DNA from: Minisyncoccota bacterium
GTDB taxonomy: Bacteria > Patescibacteriota > Minisyncoccia > JAHIHE01 > JAGLIN01
DNA length: 51,527 nucleotides
Reading direction: 5' to 3'
NCBI GenBank assembly: GCA_028690055.1
Contig: JAQVBZ010000009.1
Coordinates: 1 to 51,527 of the forward strand
The position numbers and the translations under genes are program-made. The notes beneath the pieces are model-generated. The model did not search any database and had not been told where the DNA came from. It was given only the letters and a program-made list of their open reading frames with translations. Shown one piece after another: positions 30,992-40,500 of the stretch (position 1 is its first letter; each line of letters opens with the position of its first letter).

Positions 30992-31060
30992 ATTGTATTT
31001 CCATAAATTAGTACTAACACGTAATCGCGAAGGATGAGAGTATAAGGAACGTATGAACAC

Positions 31061-31102
31061 TGTCATTCTGAGGTACCCCGAAGAATCCCGTTAAATCCCG
31101 CA
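31061..31102. repeat. Interspersed repeat family C
   Basis: tgtcattctgaggtaccccgaagaatcccgttaaatcccgca. Confidence 0.85.
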
Positions 31103-31111
31103 TCAAATGGA

Positions 31112-31273
31112 TTTGATTCCCCTCTAGAGAGGGGTGACACCAACATAAGCGAAGCGTTGTTGTTGTGCGGGGTGTGTAGGGAACGATATATTTTTGCATA
31201 ACGCTCTTTACACACCCCTCGCAACTTTACAGCTAAAGCCATAACGGCTCTTCCCCTCTCGAGAGGGTAATCT
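31112..31273. repeat. MITE-like inverted-repeat element family B
   Basis: gattcccctctagagaggggtgacacc ... ggggtgtgt ... acacacccctcgcaac ... cccctctcgagagggtaatc. Confidence 0.85.
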
Positions 31274-31300
31274 AATACCTACAAGAAGACGAACAGAGTC

Positions 31301-31342
31301 ACGTCCCCTCGCCCATTGGGAGAGGGTCAGGGTGAGGGGGAG
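31301..31342. repeat. Interspersed repeat family A
   Basis: acgtcccctcgcccattgggagagggtcagggtgagggggag. Confidence 0.8.
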
Positions 31343-31392
31343 CAATAGTGTATTTAAACCTTAATGAAACCGGCCGGAGACACGGTTCCGGC

Positions 31393-31959
31393 TCAATATT
31401 TCCTTATAACCGCTGTGACCACGGCCGCAATTTTCAATTCCTCCTCGGGGTAGATGTTCTGATATTTCTTGTTGGCCGGTTCCAGATATATCTTGCCGGC
31501 CTTTTTTCTTAAATATTTTATAGTCCATTTATTGTCCACCTCGGCGATAACAATATCACCTTCGGCAGGAGTCGCGCTACGATCTACCAGCACCATATCC
31601 CCCGGCATAATTCCGGCATCCTTCATTGAATCGCCGCTGATCCTGAGCATATAGGTCGCTTCCTTATTCTTAATCAGGAATTCATCCATACTCATAGTAT
31701 CCGATAGTTCTTCTTCAGCCGGCGAAGGAAACCCCGCCTCCACTTGCCCCAGCACTCGGATCTCGCCATATAGATTGCGTGGAATCAGTTTACCCTTCCC
31801 GTCTTTGCTTAAAAATTTCTCATCCTCTAATTTTTTCACCAATTTAAAAACCGCATTCTTGGATTTGAAACCCAACAGAGTCATCATTTCCGCATAACTG
31901 GGCATCCGCCGTTGTTTCTGATAAAACTTGATAATCCGTCTCTTGTGTTTTTCCGTCAT
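31393..31959 (-). CDS. lexA: LexA-like SOS repressor (S24 peptidase)
   Basis: 188 aa; winged-HTH 'RMPSYAEMMTLLGFKSKNAVFKLVKKLED', cleavage site 'VEAGFPSP', catalytic Ser 'ISGDSMKDAGI' and Lys 'KWTIKYLRK'. Confidence 0.9.
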   Translation of the reverse strand: MTEKHKRRIIKFYQKQRRMPSYAEMMTLLGFKSKNAVFKLVKKLEDEKFLSKDGKGKLIPRNLYGEIRVLGQVEAGFPSPAEEELSDTMSMDEFLIKNKEATYMLRISGDSMKDAGIMPGDMVLVDRSATPAEGDIVIAEVDNKWTIKYLRKKAGKIYLEPANKKYQNIYPEEELKIAAVVTAVIRKY

Positions 31960-31985
31960 ATGTTTTTGGGTTACATCTTCTCTAC

Positions 31986-32014
31986 ATTATAGTAAACAAT
32001 CGTTCACCTGTAAA
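31986..32014 (-). promoter_or_regulatory. lexA promoter (TTTACA-N17-TATAAT) with palindromic candidate LexA operator GTGAACGATTGTTTAC in the spacer
   Basis: Minus strand: TTTACA-ggtgaacgattgtttac-TATAAT; operator is GTGAAC-N4-GTTTAC (31992-32007), 27 bp upstream of the lexA start. Confidence 0.8.
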
Positions 32015-32201
32015 TGACCGAGGGAATCGAGCCATAAAATCACACAGAACTTCATCACTTTTATGATCGGTCTTTCCGGAATTCTGTTATTGCGTACCTC
32101 ATTTAGGAATGACAAAATATATTTAGTTATAAGAACGGAAGAATTCATTTCTTTGAAAATATCAGAGAATCGTCAGACTTGCACAAGGCTGATATTTTAC
32201 A

Positions 32202-34820
32202 CTACCCATCAATGCCAATGATTGTCTCAAGATTCAAAAGGTCATACTTCCCATCTTTATCTCCGGCTATAGAAAATCCGAAAGAATCGTCGTTCTTAAT
32301 AGACCAATTCCAAACGAGATATCCCCTATAGCCGTTTTTTGAAATGAACCCTGATATATCCTCTATCACATCCGATGGCTCCCGGCCGAAGGGATATAGA
32401 TATTTTGGAATTCCGAATTCACCGACGATAATGGGCTTATCCATCTTGTCAGCATAATCCGCTTGCAGGCTCAGATACTGATTGACTTGTTCGAGATCGC
32501 TATAAAGAATCTCATTTTTCTCATTATAGAGATAGAGATGAACGGAACAGATGTCGATACTTGGGATACCGCAGATGTTCGCTGTTTGTTTCTCCGTAAG
32601 CGATATCGCCTGCTCAGTCCCGGACAATATGAGATGATTTGGGTCAATTTGCCTGATATAGTCCGCCATTTCTGTTGTCCAGTCGACCAGGATATCTTCC
32701 TTGCCTTCGGTTATCCGGGGCTCATTGATGATTTCCCAGCCGAGTATCGATGCCTCTTCGGCATATATATTATGAGTGATACTATTCTCTCGCGAGATTA
32801 CATGGTTGATATAGTTTTTGAATATTTTTTTCGTTTCCTCGTCCGAATAAAATAAATTATCACCGTTTTTAGTTTTTCCTGTCCACACTAAATACTGTTT
32901 TTTGCCTCCAAGGTCCTGCCAATGATTCACGAGCGAAGGTATGAGCTTGATATCATGTTTGCTTGCGGTGAATATTATCAAGTCTGCTTTTTTAAATCTT
33001 TCTTCATTCATAATCCCCGCCTCCGGCTGGAAACCTTCGTCGTATCCGTCTCCGAACATCCAGAAGCGAACGGTATTGACCCCGGCCTCGTGAAGATTTT
33101 GGAAAGTATCATCGATTTCCTCGTCCGTCTTGTATGCCAAGTCATAAGAATTGACTCCCCTGATCACGATCGGTTTTTTGCCTGTCATCATAGTGTTGCC
33201 ATCTCTCGAAACGAATAATTCATTCTTATCTCGAAGCTTATAGATACGCGCGTGTTTACCTTCGTATGATAACTTGTAAAAGCTCAGGAATCTATTATTT
33301 TGCTTGTTTACCAAAGTCGTATACACAGGCTCGCCCACATCACCGTTAGCCATCACTATCCATCTGGCATATTCTTCCGGCTGTGCTATTGCCTCCGACC
33401 ACTCCCTGCTCACTCCTTCGTGAATGAATTGTTCCAAGTGAAAGCCACTCTTGAACAGGACCGGATTGAAAAATGATGTGGAAACTATGACCTTTTCATC
33501 CGATGAGACCTTATTCTCTAATTCCAGAGCTATGTCGTAATGAGCAAACGAGCTTGATCCGACCGTGCCGTCGACTAAAGTGATTATTCCGCTGCGCTGC
33601 ATAGTCATCGTCTGAAATATGGTTATAAGGATTACCGCGATGTAGATTAAGGTCTTCTTGAGATTTGAGATGATGCCGATAAAAAATGCGGCAAAGGGAA
33701 GGGCGAAAATCCCGTATCGCGTATTAAACCACTGGTTGGAAAACTCACCTGAGGGATTCCATCCCAGTTCAGGAAGATTGATGATTGAGAACCCCAGATA
33801 CAAGGCCAATATATTGAATATTATCGGAGAAACGAGCAAAACCAAAACCAAAGCTTTATTGCTGAGGTCGATTCTCAGCTTCTTTTGAAAAAAGAAACTC
33901 ACCAGTCCCGCAAAAGCTAGGACTATGACATATTTTCCTACGACCGCAAGCATATCATACCAATAAGCCAAGGAAGCTATATTCAGATTATTTTTTGTTA
34001 TAAGTCCGGCATTGCTTTCGATGGTCGTTTGCTGCGACTTTGCCGAGTAGGGTCCGATGGCAAAATACAACGGGTCTCCGAAGATGAGCAGATTCCAAAT
34101 GAACCATAATCCCACACCAAAAATGATCGGAAATACAAAGACAGTAAGTTTTCCTACGGTATCTTTCAGCCCCCCCTTGCGATACAGGATTTCATAGTAT
34201 GCAATAAGCAAAAATTCTACTCCGACAACAAACCAGCCGTCATACCTGGCAAGCACCTGCAAAAACCCCAACGCCCCCAGTATGAATAGATACTTGGGGT
34301 CGCCCTTAATAATAAATTTGATAAAGTACAAAACCGACAAAACAAAGAACATGAGATAAAGTGGCTCCGTGAGAGGGGTCGTCTGCAGATATAGCATATT
34401 AAGATTCACTGCAAATATAACTCCCCCCAAGAGCGATGCCGTCTTATCCTTGGTGACGATTTCGATACTTTTGTAGATGCCCCAAACAGAAATCACATAA
34501 GCAATCATCGAAAAGATGCTTCCCGCAAACCCACTGTGCCACGCCCAATCATTCCAAACCAAAGAGAGAGACAACACATGATTCAAAGGAAGCCAAACAC
34601 TCCCCAACTGCGAAATGCCCGGCTCAATATTATCGATGACCAGGCGCGAAATATTCAGATGCGACATCGCATCACCGTATGCCAATGAATAACCCTTGTC
34701 AGACGACCACGCATAAGACAATGCAGAAAGAACGGCCGTAAAAAGCATCAGCAATTTTAGCGACTTTGCGCTCAGGTATATTTTAATTTTTTCAAATATG
34801 GAAGCTTCGAGCATGTACAT
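32202..34820 (-). CDS. Membrane GT-C glycosyltransferase-like protein fused to a GH5-like glycoside hydrolase domain
   Basis: 872 aa; N-term polytopic 'DAMSHLNISRLVIDNIEPGISQLGSVWLPL', 'TPLTEPLYLMF', 'LARYDGWF'; C-term 'PIVIRGVNSYDLAY', 'AGVNTVRFWMFGDG', 'LGWEIINEPR', 'KPIIVGEFGIPK'. Confidence 0.85.
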   Translation of the reverse strand: MYMLEASIFEKIKIYLSAKSLKLLMLFTAVLSALSYAWSSDKGYSLAYGDAMSHLNISRLVIDNIEPGISQLGSVWLPLNHVLSLSLVWNDWAWHSGFAGSIFSMIAYVISVWGIYKSIEIVTKDKTASLLGGVIFAVNLNMLYLQTTPLTEPLYLMFFVLSVLYFIKFIIKGDPKYLFILGALGFLQVLARYDGWFVVGVEFLLIAYYEILYRKGGLKDTVGKLTVFVFPIIFGVGLWFIWNLLIFGDPLYFAIGPYSAKSQQTTIESNAGLITKNNLNIASLAYWYDMLAVVGKYVIVLAFAGLVSFFFQKKLRIDLSNKALVLVLLVSPIIFNILALYLGFSIINLPELGWNPSGEFSNQWFNTRYGIFALPFAAFFIGIISNLKKTLIYIAVILITIFQTMTMQRSGIITLVDGTVGSSSFAHYDIALELENKVSSDEKVIVSTSFFNPVLFKSGFHLEQFIHEGVSREWSEAIAQPEEYARWIVMANGDVGEPVYTTLVNKQNNRFLSFYKLSYEGKHARIYKLRDKNELFVSRDGNTMMTGKKPIVIRGVNSYDLAYKTDEEIDDTFQNLHEAGVNTVRFWMFGDGYDEGFQPEAGIMNEERFKKADLIIFTASKHDIKLIPSLVNHWQDLGGKKQYLVWTGKTKNGDNLFYSDEETKKIFKNYINHVISRENSITHNIYAEEASILGWEIINEPRITEGKEDILVDWTTEMADYIRQIDPNHLILSGTEQAISLTEKQTANICGIPSIDICSVHLYLYNEKNEILYSDLEQVNQYLSLQADYADKMDKPIIVGEFGIPKYLYPFGREPSDVIEDISGFISKNGYRGYLVWNWSIKNDDSFGFSIAGDKDGKYDLLNLETIIGIDG

Positions 34821-34826
34821 TTGAGA

Positions 34827-36995
34827 TTATTTGATTATCGGCAGATGCAATCCGTGCACTGTTTTTTCCCAATAGTGCGGCTTAAAGATTATCTGATACA
34901 GAGCCATCCAGGCGGCGATGCTCATCATCAGCCAATAAATCGGTACGAAAAAAACATACACAACGATGCCCCACTGCTCTCTTTTGTAGCAGCCGATCAT
35001 ATAATAATATAAATAAAGAAAATTACCGAGCACCAAGCAGATAACCGCCAAATAGAAAACTATCGGCGGAAACAGCGAATCGACAGTCGATCCGATTATT
35101 GAACGGAAAGAAAAATAAGTGACGGTGGTCGACCACATAAAAGGATTTATAAAAAGGGATGAGACTTTCCCCCCTACCACCAGCTGAAAAGTGATTATGT
35201 TCGGGTGTTTCCAGTCAGAAATAAACTCTTTCGGATTCCTCATATGGACTAAGTATGTTTGCATATAGCCTTTGATCCAACGCGAGCGCTGCTTCATCCA
35301 ATTCATAAGATTGCTATTCGCCTCTTCCATCGTAGTGGAATCCAAAACGGCCGTATGATAACCCATCTTGCATAAACGCATTCCCAAATCGCAGTCTTCC
35401 GTCACATTAAAAGGATCCCATCCTTTGAGCAGGTGCAAACTATCGGCTTTGAAATGATTAGAAGTGCCTCCCAAGGGAATCGGCGCACCTATCGATTGCA
35501 AGCCGGGCAATATCAGATCAAACCAGAGGGAATATTCGGCTGTAAAAACACGAGTCAATATATTTTGACAAGGATTATAAAAATTCAGCTGAGCCTGCAT
35601 ACAAACGATGTCCTTGTTTTCTTCTTTCTGAAAAGCTGAGAACGCTTTTTTCAGCTGCTTCGGATCTGGGATGTCTTCCGCATCATAAATCACCACATAT
35701 TCCCCCTTGGCATGCGCCAAGCCATAATTACAGGCTTTCGGTTTTGTTTTGGGCGCGCCATGAGGGACTACGATTATATGAAAACAATCCGGCAACTTCA
35801 TTTCCTCCGCCACCCTTATCGTCTCCCTATCGTCATCTTCAAACAAAAGCTGGACCTCGAGCTTGTTTTTGGGCCAATCCATTCCAGAGATTGCCTCAAT
35901 GAATTGAGGAAGAATTTTGCTCTCCTTGTAAAGAGGGCAAAAAATCGTATAAACAGGCAGGTCTTCATCTTTGATGGCCTTCAATTCTTTTTCCGAAATC
36001 CGAATCTCCGGTGTTTTTTGAAAATTTCTGCCGATCAAAAATAAGTTAAACAATAGATCCAAGAAGTAGACGACGGTCAATAATACGACTATCAGGATTA
36101 TCGTAGTTCGCCAATCCAGGATAAAACCGGCTATAATCGTCAATAACAATACCGCTAAGACTATTTTTTGGTGAAGAACGATAGTCTGTAATGCGCTGTG
36201 GCGGTGGCTTATGTCGGTATGAGTGATCAGTTTTTCCCCTTTATAGAATACGCCGTTTCCCATCATTTTATCCTGAGTTTCGTCGCTATACAAAACGGGA
36301 GGCAGTACGGTTAATTTCAGTTTGAACGCTTGCAGCCCAATTTCGAAAACAGATCTAAGGAAATTCAATTTAACATTCCCGCCTTGCCTCTCGAAAAATT
36401 CTATATCGAAACTTCCGATGGTGTAACCGAGATTTCGCGCTTTGTGCAAAAATTGCAGATCAAATGTCCAGGGAGTGGAACTTATCTCTATATACGCGAG
36501 AACTTCCTTTTTAAAGACTTTCAGTCCGGACTGCACGTCACAATCCAAACCGAAGATTACCTTACCGAAAACATAACGGAACATCTTGCTGGCAAATTTC
36601 CTGCTAACGCTTGAATCGTTCCTGATATTCCTATTGCTCACGACGATATCAAATTTTTTCAGCTCCCTACACATCGGCAATATCTCCTCCGGTGGATATT
36701 GCAAATCGGCATCAATCATACAAATGACATCGTACGCTGCGTTTTTAAAACCGATAAGAAGGGACTCGGCCTTTCCTTTTTTGATACGTTTATCTTTTAC
36801 AATCGTTCTTACGGGGAGATAATTACAGAATTTATTTATTTTTCCGACTGTATCATCAGTAGAATTATCGTCAACAAAAATCAGCTCATAAGATATTCTG
36901 GATTTCGCAAAAGAACATTGCACTCTCTTAATGAGTTTTTCTACGTTAGCATCTTCATTGTACGTAGGAATAATTATTGAGACACCTCCCATCAT
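34827..36995 (-). CDS. Bifunctional GT2-GT2 protein: DPM1-like domain plus processive BcsA-like membrane GT2
   Basis: 722 aa; domain 1 'VSIIIPTYNEDANVEKLIKRV', 'MIDADLQYPP'; domain 2 'YTIFCPLYKESKILPQFIEAI', 'IYDAEDIPDP', 'VTEDCDLGMRLCKMGY', 'WMKQRSRWIKGYMQT', C-terminal TMs. Confidence 0.9.
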   Translation of the reverse strand: MMGGVSIIIPTYNEDANVEKLIKRVQCSFAKSRISYELIFVDDNSTDDTVGKINKFCNYLPVRTIVKDKRIKKGKAESLLIGFKNAAYDVICMIDADLQYPPEEILPMCRELKKFDIVVSNRNIRNDSSVSRKFASKMFRYVFGKVIFGLDCDVQSGLKVFKKEVLAYIEISSTPWTFDLQFLHKARNLGYTIGSFDIEFFERQGGNVKLNFLRSVFEIGLQAFKLKLTVLPPVLYSDETQDKMMGNGVFYKGEKLITHTDISHRHSALQTIVLHQKIVLAVLLLTIIAGFILDWRTTIILIVVLLTVVYFLDLLFNLFLIGRNFQKTPEIRISEKELKAIKDEDLPVYTIFCPLYKESKILPQFIEAISGMDWPKNKLEVQLLFEDDDRETIRVAEEMKLPDCFHIIVVPHGAPKTKPKACNYGLAHAKGEYVVIYDAEDIPDPKQLKKAFSAFQKEENKDIVCMQAQLNFYNPCQNILTRVFTAEYSLWFDLILPGLQSIGAPIPLGGTSNHFKADSLHLLKGWDPFNVTEDCDLGMRLCKMGYHTAVLDSTTMEEANSNLMNWMKQRSRWIKGYMQTYLVHMRNPKEFISDWKHPNIITFQLVVGGKVSSLFINPFMWSTTVTYFSFRSIIGSTVDSLFPPIVFYLAVICLVLGNFLYLYYYMIGCYKREQWGIVVYVFFVPIYWLMMSIAAWMALYQIIFKPHYWEKTVHGLHLPIIK

Positions 36996-37508
36996 ATTTT
37001 TTCAATGAGCTTGATGATATTTCAGAAAACAAAAAAACAAAGATTATAGTATTGGCACTTTTACGTCCAGTTCTAATCTTTTCCTTAGGTCTTTCGGAAT
37101 CATCCTGTAGACACCGTTATCCTAATTTCCCTCATCCTTCGTCATTCCCGTCCCCGACTTCTCGGGGATAATCTCTAGCGAGAATGCATCTTTTTATGAT
37201 GGTTCTATCACATGCGCCATTTTCACCTGATACGACTTACGAATCGATACCTTACCACCAGACCAAAATTGCCTGCCAGCCAAATACTGAGTCATACTAC
37301 TTTTTATTATCTCAAATAAAAATACAATGTCAAGAATGTGAGAAATCTCTCGCAATGCAATATTATTCGTTTATAAAATAAAGAACGAGAGAAAATTATT
37401 CCAAAGTACTATTTGAGCCCTGCTAAAAAAGATAAGAGCTGCTTATTTTATAAAAAAGATATATTAAAATCGCAAAATTGAAATTGTTAATGCGATTATT
37501 CACAACAC

Positions 37509-37541
37509 AAAGAAAGAAGAGGATATTCCTCTTCTTTCTTT
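37509..37541 (-). terminator. Perfect 15-bp-stem hairpin terminator after the 1687-aa surface protein gene (possibly bidirectional)
   Basis: AAAGAAAGAAGAGGA-tat-TCCTCTTCTTTCTTT immediately beyond the stop codon; T-rich on the + strand side. Confidence 0.75.
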
Positions 37542-37547
37542 TTTATT

Positions 37548-40500
37548 TTACCTCAAGACCTCTCCGCTCTGATACCAACTGAATTCCGTATCATTCACGA
37601 CGATGATATAATCCCAATTAAGTTTGTATTTTATAAAGACTTCCGGATTGGGAATGCGTCTTTTAATGTTGTCTTCAGTGAGATAGATGTCCGGAGAATA
37701 TCCGGTTTTAATGAGATGTGAAGTGGGGTAAGATTGCATCTCAAGCTTGGAGATTATCTGTACGTCCTCTGTCTTATCTCCGTATGAATTGAAAATTTCC
37801 GTGGTCGGTATCAATTTCTTGATACCATTTTCTGTATAATATATACCGTCAATTCTCGATTCCTTAAGGAGATTGGCTTGTCGATATTTGTTCACAGTCT
37901 CTTGTGTCACATCAACCACCTCATCCCACTTGAAACCGTAGTCCAGAAATATCTCAGGATTGGGAATGTGACGTCTTACGCCATTTACTACCAAATAAAC
38001 TTTGTAATCCCCTATCGTCCTTATGAGATTATCCTCGTAATCGGGAATCGACTCCAATTGTGGACGAGTCAGCTCTTGGATGTCTGTCCATTTATAGCCC
38101 AGCTGCTCGAATACTTCAGGCGTGCATATCCATTTTTTCTTATATTCCAAAGTGATATAGACTTTAAAAGAGTCGGCAGTCTTTATGAGCGTGCCATTGG
38201 GAAAAAGAGGGACTGAGGAAACTGGGTCGCTACTAACCAGACTTAGTTCGACTATGTTCGAGATTCCGCCCGAGGAAGATTTGAATTTGATATATAACTT
38301 GTCTTGCTCGTCCGCTTTGATATAAGTAGGAGAAGCGCTATAAGTTTCCCATTCTGTATCGGCAAAATCCGCAGTCGAAGACAAAGACATTTGCGAAGCG
38401 TTCAGGACCGAGAAAGAAAGAGTTGCCAGATTATCCACAATCGAGGTCACTTCATATTTTTCTATAGTAGGAATAGTAATAATGCTACTGCTCCCTCCTC
38501 CTCCGCCAGAACTGTAACTGATAGTGTAAGCAGCTGAGGCAACGGCACTGTTGCTAAATCCTGTTTGTGTTGCCAGTGTCTTTACCGTTGTCGTAGATGA
38601 AATGGATAGCGCTGAAGAATAAAGGGTTGATGTAATAGTAGGAGTCGAGCCATCCAAAGTGTAATGGATAGCAGCACCCGTGTCCGTAGTACTTAGGGTA
38701 ACGCTTTGCGCCGAGGAAAAAGTTCCGGTTGCAAGTGAGAAAGTCGGAGGCTTAAGCGCTGCTCTAAAACTCACTACCCAGCCGCCCGAAACGCCGCCTC
38801 CCGTAGTAACGAGCGAAGCGGTAGTGTTTGTCAGTACGGAAGAAGTAATTCGTTCTTCTGCCGGTCGCGCTACGCTGAAACCACAATAATCATTGGGGAG
38901 AAGCGTATAGCCAGGACCTGCGGTACAACCCGATGCTCCCGTATGCCAGGCGGCTAATATCAATTCGTTAGGAATCGCAGTGGTAAATGTCGGCGATGTT
39001 GCCCCCGCTCCGGAAGTGATTACATCCACAGGGGAAAGCGTATCGATGTTGGCATATTCAAGAACGCGAATCGTGCTAAAAGTACCGTTAAATGTTGCGG
39101 TTACGGTATTTAGCGAAGTAGCTCTTGCAAATGCGTAAAACCATTGACCGGAGATGTCTCCACCCACTAGAGTCGAGGATCCGATAGAAGTATATGTATT
39201 TCCCTGCGTATCGGTTATCCCGAATGCTGCCAGATTCTCATGGACTGCCAAGTGTACCGCGATCAAATTGCCTTCTGTATGAGTGACGGTAGGCGCGCTT
39301 AAGCTGGTAGCCGCAGCGTTGTGAGAAGGAGTTACTGCTTGCGTAATCGGACCGTGGATGCCAGATTCCTCTGTCGTAAAGGTAGCAGTAGCGGTAACAT
39401 CGGCACTAAGTGTCACGGTGCAAGTAGATTGTGTACCACTGCAACCATTTGACCAGCCTACAAAAGTAGATCCGGTATCCGGTGTAGCCGTAAGAATAAC
39501 TTGGGTTCCTGCGGTTAGTGTTGCTTCCGTGCCTGTACAGCTTGTGCCACAAGTATTAAAAGTTGTGGCAGGTGCTACAGTTGCGATTGTAACCGTGCCT
39601 GTACCTCCATTGCCTGCTTTACCTAGTGTCAAAGTATTGCCATCCGTCAAAACAGTCCATCCGCGAGAGATAAGATTAGCCGCATGAGATTGTCCTGTGG
39701 CAGAAGAAGGTGCGTTACTAGTCAAATCCAAATAACCTCCTCCCGTATTTTGAGTATCAAAGTCCAATAATATATCATCTACCGCAGCCTCGGCAAAAAG
39801 ATTGTTATGAGCGTCGAGGTGGTATAGACCGATAGAGCTGGAAACATCCAAGCTGGTGAGCCGATTGTTATATGCGTCTACATCTTCAAGTCCCAGATTA
39901 TTGCTGATGTCCAAACTGGTTAGGACATTATCGAAAATATCTATGTAGCCCCTCGTACCGGCTATTGGAAAATTTCCTGAGAAATTAGCGGCTGAATATT
40001 GGTTGGTTTGCGCCCAGACTGATTCTATATTAGTTGAAATCGGATGCAGTGTCCCGGTTTGAGCGTCATTTCTAATCCAAAGTTCTTCTAACGATGGAAA
40101 CTTGGATAAATCGGCAATCGGTGCCGTTAAAGCCATGCTATGAGCGCAGAAGTGCCATAAATAAGGCTCTCCGTTCGTTGGCCATGTAATCGAAGTATAC
40201 TCATTAGCCGTACCACGAAAATCAGCAATATTCGGACTTTCCGAAAGGTCCAGTGTGTCCAGTCCACTACTTTCAATATTCAATCGTGACAGGACAGGAG
40301 TATTAGTGAAGTTAACGGAATTTAAGGAAGGACAATACGAACAATCTAATGTAGTTAAGGCCGTAAAATTGCTGAAGTCTATTGCGACGAGCGGATTATT
40401 CCAAGAAACCCATGCCCATAGGTAGGGCGCCGCATTGCTAAGACCGCTAACCGCAGTCACATTTTGTTGCGCTAAATCAGGAATGACGGTCGTGCCTTCC

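Noticed and set aside
30991-31066. Extended N-terminus (MTVFIRSLYSHPSRLRV...) of the Y-family polymerase
   Set aside because: Extra 25 residues are upstream of the conserved start and run into repeat-derived sequence; MPVSLSS... at 30991 is the better start.
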